DNA of 64,000 bases, taken from Echinometra lucunter. Its lineage: Eukaryota > Echinodermata > Echinoidea > Camarodonta > Echinometridae. Under the pieces are notes generated by a model, which made no database searches, was not told the origin of the DNA, and worked only from the letters and a program-made list of their open reading frames with translations. The translations under genes and the position numbers were made by a program. Position 1 is the first letter of the stretch, and every line of letters begins with the position of its first letter. Location: positions 14,149,241 through 14,213,240 of the forward strand of contig CM057153.1 in the NCBI GenBank assembly GCA_029962745.1. Direction: 5' to 3'. Shown here one piece after another: positions 57,301-64,000 of the stretch.

Positions 57301-60300
57301 CACCAACCAAGGCTTCACCCCCAAAGACCTCCACCAAGGCCAAACTGGAGATCATATCCCCTCCCAAGAAAAAGGAAGAGTCGAGGGGTAAGGCAGAGAC
57401 CACCACTAGCCCCCCTGGTGGGGATGGCGAGAAGAAAAAAGGTAACGCCATGTACAGGAGCTTCTTGAATCGAGAGGGGCCAAGGTCATTAGGTACACGA
57501 GAGGAGCCACAGGTGGGTAGCAGAGTTTGGTTTCGTTTCTAAATCAGAATACTTTCTCCGTGCAGACCTTGCTTTATTACTACCCTCATTTGCAAAAGTT
57601 TAAGACCACCTTTCCAAAATGCAGTAACTCAAAGAAAAAAATTGTACATTCATTTTTATTCCTCTGCCCACCGTAGGTGGTTGGCGGAGGCATTATGTTT
57701 TCGGGTCGTCCGTCCCCCCGTCCGTCCGTCCCGTTTTCGTTCTCGCGATAACTTAAGAACCGTTTGACGGATCAACTTCAAACCCGGCTCATGTATGCAT
57801 ATGGGAGGGACAATGATCTGATTAGATTTTGGGGTCTCAAGGTCAAAGGTCAAAGGTCATAGAGGTAAGTATGTACATAATAATGGTTCGTTCTCACGAT
57901 AACTCAACAACCATTTGACGGATCAACTTCAAACTTGGCTGATGTATGCATATGGGAGGGATAATGATCTGATTAGATTTGGGGGTCTCAAGGTCAAGGG
58001 TCAAAGGTCATAGAGGTCATTATGTACAAAGAAATGGTTCGTTCTCGTGATAACTCAACAACCATTTGACGGATCAGCTTCAAACTTGGTTCATGTATGC
58101 ATATGGGAGGTTTAATAATCTGATTAGATTTTTGGGTCTCAAGGTCAAAGGTCAAAGGTCAAAAGGTCATAGAGGTCATTATGTACATAGAAATGGTTCG
58201 TTCTCGCAATAACTTAACAATTCTGTGACGGTTCAACTTCAAACTTGGCTCATGTATGCATATGGAAGGTCTCATGATGGTGTCATTAGATTTAGGGGTC
58301 ACAAGGTCAAAGGTCAAGGTCAAAGATGTCATTGTATACATGAAAATTAAAAAAAAAATTACCATGAATGTGCCATATATTTCTGACCTGGCAATGGCGG
58401 AGGCATAAATTTCGACCGCGTGCGGTCGAGGATTCATTTTATAGTTCAGAAATACATTTTATTTTCAACTTATATGGGCTTACACCATTCCTCTTGTGCT
58501 ACTAACCACTGTAGTAAACATGTTATGTAATCATGCAATGAGACAAAAGAATGGACATGTATTACAAATTATTGAAATACCCACCAATTCCCAGGTGGTC
58601 TTAACTTTTGCAAATGATGGTACTAGTATTATTCCATTCCTGTATCGCATATCACAAAATGATCTAATTACACTAACGTCTCTTTGTGCACTATCGAAGG
58701 ACTGGATATTATTACCCTGGCTTCAGCCAAGCTGCCATTACAGTGCTCAGGCATTCTAGTCTTGTCTTGAGACTCAGCCTGAGAGTACTGCATTAAACTG
58801 CCTCAGAGGCTATAGACGTGCAGGACATTCACGCAAATGCTGCAGCTACACTTCGTTTGTAGGAATTAATTCCTTTCACGTCCCAATTTACATCACCTGG
58901 GTCAAGGGATTGAAATGTAGATATGTCTTGCCAAAGGACATTAGCTCTGCACCAGGGATTTGAACCCTGTACCGTGTGGTTCGCAGCCTGTACACTACTA
59001 GATCTACAAGGCCACGACACATTTGTGATGGTTTGCTTAACTTTGATTCTGACAGAAACGAGATACCATGGCATTCATGGAAATTAGGAAACTTTAAATT
59101 CTGGAATCTTAGAGTGTGCTAAAGAGAGATGATTGGAAAACTATGTTTTAGCCATTTAGTTCACTTTTCCCTCATACTTTGACCAAGGATTTGATCTGAA
59201 TAGAAAAGATTTGGTGATGGTTTTCGCATTGAAGTTCATGGAGTCAAATCAAGGAATAAGATGAGTGAAGACTCTTTAAGTGATGTGATTATACATCTTA
59301 AGTGAAAAAAAATCATTTTAATCGCCATCGCTAGGTTGAGGGATGAGATCTCAGGACCCCTCCCCCCCCCATTCAGTTTCAAAATAGCCCCAGGGGCTAT
59401 GTAGGATTAAATAATAATGTGGGTAGTTCTTTGTTGAAAAATCATATATATTGCAAGTCACAATAAAGAGAAATTTCTGCACAATTTAGCTATTAAGTCT
59501 GAAGTAATCAAAGAACAAAGTGAAGTAATCAAAGAACAAAAGTGAGAACAAGAGTAGCAGAAGTGTCAATTTAATCTCAAGAAAATCCTAGTTGCATATT
59601 TGCTAAGAGACAGAATGAGTTTTTTCCACATTTCTTTAACTAGGGTGCTGATGGATGTCTAGATGGATTAACGTTTGTGATTACTGGAGTCTTGGAATGC
59701 TTTGACAAAGACCAGATCAAGACATTTATTGAGAAACATGGAGGTCGGCTCACTGGAAGTATCAGCAAGAAGACAACGCATCTTGTGATTGGTCGAGAAC
59801 CTGGCGAGTCAAAGGTTGCAAAGGTCAGTTGAATAAAATATCCCAACACTATAGTGTTCCACCAGTTATTTAAAAAAAACAACTATTATCATTCATTATA
59901 CAAACAATGTAAGATGTGAAATTCCAGCTTCATAGCTGTATATCTGGTTTTCTTTCCTGTCTGTTTCAAAAGATGGAAGGAGTACATTAGTCTACCTTAA
60001 TACTAACCCTAACCTAACCTAAAATCCATTAGCTTACAGTAAATCTTTGTGAAAAAAAAGTCCCAGGGCAAATGTCATCTGAAGCATTGTGAGATCTTAG
60101 ATTTGAAAAAATTTGCCAAGAAGTTGAATGAAGAAAATAAGGTCTTTATATACTTTTGTTGTACCGAGTCAAAGAGAAGTATGTACTTCCAAGAGTTTTG
60201 TCTCTTGTGGGAAAGTATGAAAGGACAGTTGAAGAGTTGCGGACTTCAGTCCTGTTACTGATTCCCTTTATTATGCACAAAACATTGATGATATCATCTG

Positions 60301-63300
60301 TTCAGAGCCAAGAGGTCATAAGTTTTTGATGGATGATATGAATCAACACCCTGATGGCTTTAAGGAGATGATATACTTCTCATGTAAACTTGATGTTGTT
60401 TAACTATCCACTGTCTTAATCACCTCTTTCCATGACAGGCGCAAGAATTAAAAACCAAACAGATCCAGGAGGAAGAGCTCTATGAAATGATAGAAACCAG
60501 ACCAGGAAAAGGAGGGGCAAAGGTCAAAGGCAAAGGTCAAGCACCTCAACAGCAGGCAAAGGTTAGATGAAAGCATTCACTTTTTCCTCCCTGGTAACGG
60601 AAGGTTGTTCTGAAAGCATATCTTTGTGTTCCTCAGTCTGTGTATGAGACCTCCCATCGCAAGAACTGCTTAACCCGTTGAGCATGATTTGATAATAGTA
60701 TAACACACAGTTTCCATAGACTGTAGCCCGAGTTATCTTGGGCTTAGTGTTCAACGAGTTAAAGCATTATAAAGTTCAAACTCATTACTTACATGTCTCT
60801 ATCCCCTGAAAGCTGTACAGATACACTGTATAGAGATTTTAGTGTACAGATAATGAACAGGCCAAATGTGCAAATACAGCCTTGCAGCACACGGAAGCAT
60901 TGCCCAAATATTTCATCATCACCATAATGTTAGATTAGAGTCTACTTACATCTCTAGGCAGCAGAGCTCTTGTCTAGGGTTGATTGCAGTCATGGCAGGA
61001 TGCCATACTAAATGTTTTGTAGCGGATCCACATGGACAGTGTTTGTTCTTTGTGTGTGGGGCCTCCCTGTTAAAATGATCAAATATGGGGGTGCTAAGTT
61101 AGAATATGGAGGCCCATGTGTTATGGATGCCTATTAGTATCTGCCATTTTAGGTACTGTTTCATTTTAGGATTTGCTTTGCTCTAGGTCTCAAAGATTCT
61201 TTTATAAATCATATTAACAGATATATTCCCTGCCATTCATTCATCTTCGATAGAAACAAGAGGTAAAACCGGAGAAGACGATACCCAGGCTAGACACACA
61301 TAGCAATAAACCGTCCTCACAAAGCATTGCAATAAAGAAAGAGCCTTCATCCCAACCCTCCACAACATCGTCTGCATCATCGAAAATTGCTCCGTCAGGT
61401 CAAAGTTCAAAGCCTGCACCAGGGGGAGGCCAATCTGCAGCAGGAAGTCTAATGTGGGTGGACAAATATAAACCAGTTAGCACAAAGAATATTATAGGAC
61501 AACAGGGTGATAGGAGCAACGCCAGGAAGCTACTCAACTGGCTGAGAAGATGGAATGATAACAACTATGGAAACAACAAAGAAAAAGGTGGAGTGATTTT
61601 ATGAATATGTGTTTAAAATTATAAGAGAAAATGTTGTATTACGACGATTCAACATACTATCCAGAACTAAGATTTTATAAAAAAAAATGATCTCATTTAC
61701 TTGCTACACAGGAATTGTTAGGAATTAGCAGATAATCCTGATTTAATCTTTCTATGTAGTAATGCTACCAACAATGTTCTTGTGAACCACAACTATTTAT
61801 AGGATTCGGTATTCAATGATAATTTAACATCTGATGCCACTGTCTGTGCAAAGTAGTACTTTTCATGGATTCTATGCACAGATGACATCACACTCAAAAA
61901 GAGCATACTATATTGTGACATCATGAATCTTTGTGGATCAAATGTCTTCGACGTGATGATGTCATCATTTAGTTAATTTTATTACATGATCATATTTGCC
62001 CAGTGTGATCACTGCATCCTGAATTGCTTATTTGTTTGCATTAAATGATATGTCTTTTCTTTGTGCATTTACTTAACATGAGGGTTATACTGCCTCTGCT
62101 TGAGTGTCTGGTTAAAACTTTACTAGGTGCCCTTAGTGACCATATTTGTATACTGTTCCATCCTTTGCACACCTTGAAGATATGACTCTTACATTGAAAT
62201 ATGTGATATGCTCTTTCTTTCCAGCCAAATTCAACAGGGATGATGGTTATGCATTTAAAGCAGCTCTCCTATCAGGTCCCCCTGGTGTAGGCAAGACCAC
62301 AACAGCTACTCTTGTTTGTGAGGTCTGTATGAATGAATATAAATATTTTAGGATTATTAATCACTTGTGTGAACCATTTGAGTATTTGTAATTTTATTCT
62401 TTGAAATATAGGCTAAGGACTGAATTTTAAGAACAGAAAAGTACCAGTACTCGAATGCAGATGTATGAAATATCAATACAACGAGCCACATAACAATGGA
62501 ATTGGATATTATAAAATGAAATAAATACAGATGTGAGGTTGAGAATTATTTAAGAATTATGTTTGAGTACCTTGAAGCAATAATACCATGCATATATTTA
62601 AATTATTTATATTAATATTTTGTATTGAATCTGTAATAAACGGGCTCATTTGGACTTATATGAAGATTTTTGTGGGTTTTATTTTCTTTTCAAAATTTCA
62701 TTTTTTTTTTTCTGTAAAGTTTTCTTTTTAGATGCATTGGGATGCTTTAACAGAGATGCCAACTGTTCCTTTTTGCAGTATTTTATACTGTTTTTTTAAA
62801 ATAAAAACTGCTGCAGGTTTCATGGAAAATACTTTTTCCCCCAAATTGTATTACTGCACATGTCTATTGCCAAAAAGGTGAAAATACCATTTTTCCACCC
62901 AAAATACATTTTTTCATCCCTGAAAATACTGCTTCTCACAAGGTTGGCATCCTTGCTTTAATGGATGCTACAAATTCGCCATCACTGACTTGAATATTTT
63001 TGAAAGGATCTTCATGATTTTCACAACTGTTAGATTTTAGGGATGTTTTTTTCACTTGTTTTCTTAGGTAATTACTGAAAAGAACATCAGAAAATTTGCT
63101 TGGAATCTATGCAAAATTGGCTTGTTCCAGTGTATATTACTCTTGCAAACTTGTTTTGGGGCAACTAACACCAAATTGCAACTATTGCTCTATTTCTTAT
63201 TACACAGGAACTTGGCTTTTCCTACATCGAACAAAATGCCAGTGATTCCAGAGGGAAGAAGAGTCTCCAGGGAGGTATCTCGGAATCTCTCGACAACCAG

Positions 63301-64000
63301 TCCATTCGGGACATGTTCAAGAAAGGCAGTAACTACAAGTCGAGCGATGAATACAAGCATTGCCTCATCATGGATGAAGTCGATGGTGTGGCTGGAAATG
63401 AAGACAGAGGAGGGATTCAGGTGCAGTTATCATTCACGAGAAATGTTGATATGTGGGACTTTAAGTAGTGGATACGTGGAAACATAACTGGGACAATGAC
63501 AGGGCAGTGGTATTTAGCAGTGTAAGGTGTTTTTTTTTTTTTCAAGCTTTATTTGATAGGCTTTCCCCTCATCAAATTAGCACCACTTATGTTTCTTTTC
63601 TACTCCTACATAGTTTAGAAAATATATCATGAACTGGTTGTAATGAGCATTGCAATATTTCAGAGTAAAATGGACAAAAATTTCAGTGAATTTTCTCTGC
63701 TCATTTGTAATGTGAAATGCCAAGCATTTTGCAGCAAAAGATACTGCAAAAAGTGTCGCTAAAAGGAGACACTGTTGTGGATTCATTGGATTCTCTTAGT
63801 TGATCGTTTAGTAGGAAATGAGGTCGATGAGGAATATTTTACAAATATGATTGATAAGAAATATTTGCAGGTTTATTTCTTTTCTCTTCGAGCTGCCCAT
63901 GATTGTGAAAGGATTTGTTGCTATTTTCAATGAAAATCTTTTTTCTGACTTGGACTTTCAGGAGCTCATACAGATGATCAAGACTACGAGAACGCCTATC
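51343..64000 (+). CDS. RFC1: Replication factor C subunit 1 (5' part)
   Basis: Large subunit of the clamp loader that opens and loads PCNA at primer-template junctions in the nucleus. Eleven complete coding exons plus a twelfth cut by the window edge join in frame. In order: start MDIRSFFG (near-identical to the animal RFC1 N-terminus), acidic and Lys-rich low-complexity region with a second 'TSVIDFFG' block, YRSFLNREGPRSLG, BRCT domain (DGLTFVITGVLE ... KKTTHLVIG), linker, 'MWVDKYKP...IIGQ', Walker A (GPPGVGKTT), Walker B (LIMDEVDG), then ELIQMIKTTRTP. RFC1 is normally above 1000 residues; about 600 are seen here. Introns hold a tandem array with hairpin end (56205-57205), another (57655-58430), a SINE and MITEs. 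Confidence 0.95.
51948..52452. mobile_element. Decayed hAT-like element in RFC1 intron 1
   Basis: Ends CAGGCGCGGTTCTACG and CTAGAACCATGCCTG are inverted. Flanking 8-mers no longer agree (GCCAGTTG, GCCTTGTA). It contains the 'gctcgctttgctcgctc' unit in reverse. Confidence 0.45.
52814..53071. repeat. Foldback in RFC1 intron 1
   Basis: AAAATGGCGGCTATTTGGC, CAAGATAATCGAAACT and TGTGGTGCACGAGTAGATT are mirrored by AATCCACCCGTGCACCACA, AGTTTTGATTATCTTG and GCCAAACAGCTGCCATTTT. MITE-like; ends 70 bases before exon 2. Confidence 0.65.
53141..53330 (+). CDS. RFC1: RFC1 exon 2 (N-terminal DIRSFFG)
   Basis: Acceptor TATTTCTAG, donor CTG|GTAAGA, phase 0-1. Reads DIRSFFGSPDRAKPAASSST, then KRKHDDDDEDF and IIYDS. 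The FF motif resembles a PCNA-interaction (PIP-type) box; Lys/Arg clusters could serve as nuclear signal. Confidence 0.9.
53640..53795. repeat. (TCA)n simple repeat in RFC1 intron
   Basis: Imperfect ATCATT/ATCACC run; the Asp-rich frame on the minus strand is an artefact. Confidence 0.9.
53832..54022 (+). CDS. RFC1: RFC1 exon 3 (second FFG motif)
   Basis: Joins to exon 2 as YDSDSEEEDPKPKK. Ends PTSVIDFFGSSPVQRSVKKP then ARKDQ. The 'TSV-[IL]-D-[FY]-FG' block followed by VQRS is conserved in animal RFC1. Confidence 0.9.
54884..55007 (+). CDS. RFC1: RFC1 exon 4
   Basis: Acceptor CCACCCAG, donor CCAG|GTGAAG. Reads RIPSGEAKKPRLEKEEHDDE, then DFEATLRMMDEDKAPS: acidic low-complexity with the conserved 'F..TL..MDED' block. 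Confidence 0.85.
55404..55558 (+). CDS. RFC1: RFC1 exon 5
   Basis: Reads KGKGLASKLAAKVKAGGAVP, then DTPDREKQRDRSRSTEP. Basic, low complexity. The acceptor could be CAAAG|CC (55404) or AAAG|GG (55410); both keep frame and differ by two residues. Donor AGG|GTGAGT is strong. Confidence 0.7.
55650..55930. mobile_element. Solo arm of a foldback-like element
   Basis: Contains 'gaaaattcataacttcctta', 'catcaaattttcactg' and 'tgttcaagaactatt', which resemble blocks in one arm of the 17813/33429 elements; the opposite arm is missing. Confidence 0.4.
56205..57205 (+). repeat. Tandem array, ~156-bp units, hairpin end
   Basis: Opens with hairpin GTCTCGTCCACCGGAGGTGA...GCGAGAC, then a CCGTCC run, then six units at 155-192 bp spacing, each 'gttaaagtttacctgcaaga', 'aacttggcac', 'caaccaaacttgggt', 'ggtcacatggtgaggt', 'aaaggtcattt'. 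Closes with GGTGGGTGAGAC. Lies in RFC1 intron 5. Possibly Helentron-like (see findings). Confidence 0.75.
57231..57512 (+). CDS. RFC1: RFC1 exon 6
   Basis: Phase 0-0. Pro/Lys/Ser/Thr-rich (IQPKEEKKASPAKRVTRSTP ...), then MYRSFLNREGPRSLGTREEP, the conserved lead into the BRCT domain. Acceptor TTTTTGTTAG, donor CAG|GTGGGT. Confidence 0.95.
57655..58432 (-). repeat. Tandem array, ~150-bp units, opposite orientation to 47698
   Basis: Starts CCTCTGCCCACCGTAGGTGG hairpin, a CCGTCCGTCC run, then four units with 'ttctcgcgataacttaagaa', 'caacttcaaacttggctcat', 'atctgattagattt' and AGGTCA runs; ends 'ggcggaggcataaatttcg' with a second small palindrome GACCGCGTGCGGTC. In RFC1 intron 6. Confidence 0.85.
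58875..59022 (-). mobile_element. tRNA-derived SINE (antisense)
   Basis: On the minus strand: A-box-like GTGGCCTTGTAGATC, B box GGGTTCAAATCCC, then GTCCTTTGGCAAGACA, a body motif also seen (in the plus orientation 'ttgccaaaggacattag') near 15448. In RFC1 intron 6. Confidence 0.65.
59644..59823 (+). CDS. RFC1: RFC1 exon 7 (BRCT domain)
   Basis: Phase 0-0. Reads GADGCLDGLTFVITGVLECF, then DKDQIKTFIEKHGGRLTGSI and SKKTTHLVIGREPGESK. Standard BRCT core (hydrophobic strand, TG, GG, T-x-LV). In RFC1 this domain binds 5'-phosphorylated double-stranded DNA. Confidence 0.95.
60439..60561 (+). CDS. RFC1: RFC1 exon 8
   Basis: Phase 0-0. Reads AQELKTKQIQEEELYEMIET, then RPGKGGAKVKGKG. End of the BRCT region ('I.EEEL...I...PGK') and a Gly/Lys linker. 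Confidence 0.9.
60668..60766. repeat. Small inverted repeat, MITE-like
   Basis: TTAACCCGTTGAGCA on the left and GTTCAACGAGTTAA on the right, about 100 bp, in RFC1 intron 8. Decayed arms. Confidence 0.45.
61254..61587 (+). CDS. RFC1: RFC1 exon 9 (entry to AAA+ module)
   Basis: Ser/Pro-rich linker then LMWVDKYKPVSTKNIIGQQG and ARKLLNWLRRWND, the RFC box II region. Donor AAAG|GTGGAG is weak but the next exon fits its phase. Confidence 0.9.
62225..62322 (+). CDS. RFC1: RFC1 exon 10 (Walker A)
   Basis: Reads AKFNRDDGYAFKAALLSGPP, then GVGKTTTATLVCE. GPPGVGKTT is the ATP-binding P-loop. Donor GAG|GTCTGT is non-optimal. Confidence 0.95.
62751..62953. mobile_element. hAT-like MITE in RFC1 intron 10
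   Basis: Left end CAGAGATGCCAACTG, right end GTTGGCATCCT, identical flanks TGCTTTAA (62743-62750, 62954-62961). About 203 bp, AT-rich inside. Confidence 0.65.
63208..63420 (+). CDS. RFC1: RFC1 exon 11 (Walker B)
   Basis: Phase 0-0. Reads ELGFSYIEQNASDSRGKKSL, then KHCLIMDEVDGVAGNEDRGG. 'NASD.R' is RFC box IV-like and LIMDEVDG the Walker B with catalytic acid. Donor CAG|GTGCAG. Confidence 0.95.
63962..64000 (+). CDS. RFC1: RFC1 exon 12 (partial, cut by edge)
   Basis: Follows TGGACTTTCAG and reads ELIQMIKTTRTPI to the end of the window, the segment directly after Walker B in RFC1. Confidence 0.9.

Noticed and set aside
60001..60025. Telomere-like CTAACCTAACCTAA
   Set aside because: Only three units; too short and too degenerate to be an interstitial telomere array.
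1..64000. CRISPR arrays, prophage, operon or integron
   Set aside because: All tandem repeats have transposon or microsatellite structure, genes have spliceosomal introns, and no bacterial features are present.

Overview
The window is nuclear DNA of an invertebrate animal: AT-rich, intron-rich, and packed with short DNA transposons, foldback elements and microsatellites. Gene content (monocarboxylate-type transporter, CUB/LDLa/trypsin mosaic protease, replication factor C large subunit) is metazoan. The density of hAT-type and TA-inserting non-autonomous elements, tRNA-derived SINEs and arrays ending in CCGTCCGTCC best fits a marine deuterostome, most likely an echinoderm such as a sea urchin. 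That assignment is inference. An exact 500-base run of N (47195-47694) marks a scaffold gap.

Three genes are supported by reading frames that join at consensus splice sites. (1) 11424-17783, plus: an SLC16-like (monocarboxylate transporter) 12-TM protein in four coding exons, one with a 16-bp frame-breaking insertion and one with a GC-AG intron. (2) 28688-41796, minus: the 3' part of a secreted or membrane mosaic protease: a cysteine-free CUB domain, eight LDLa modules plus a ninth truncated one fused to a Thr-rich linker, then an S1 protease domain with intact His/Asp/Ser. Every intron joining the modules is phase 1. The N-terminus was not found. (3) 51343-64000 and beyond, plus: RFC1, from its start codon through the BRCT domain to Walker A and Walker B of the AAA+ clamp-loader ATPase; it runs off the right edge.

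The rest is mostly mobile DNA. 1594-7439 looks like one hAT-like insertion (matching TIRs and an identical 8-bp target duplication) filled with later repeats. The transporter's first intron holds a LINE 3' end with two foldback MITEs, a C-run minisatellite and another hAT copy. 19400-28600 is gene-poor, with a THAP zinc-finger relic, a tRNA-derived SINE with a head-to-head dimer of its body, a palindromic satellite and a Tc1/mariner-like element. 41821-47177 is a transposon nest: a TA-inserted 3.7-kb element carrying a hAT element, followed by a hAT inside a hAT. The RFC1 introns and the region upstream carry three tandem arrays with hairpin ends that contain repeated AGGTCA nuclear-receptor half-sites.

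The three genes are not an operon or evident functional cluster. The most unusual items are the protease (co-ordinated loss of disulfides, Ser189-type pocket), a hammerhead-ribozyme-like relic in one of its introns, the repeat family built from short GGTGCAA/TTGCACC palindromes, and the nested insertions that give a relative chronology.
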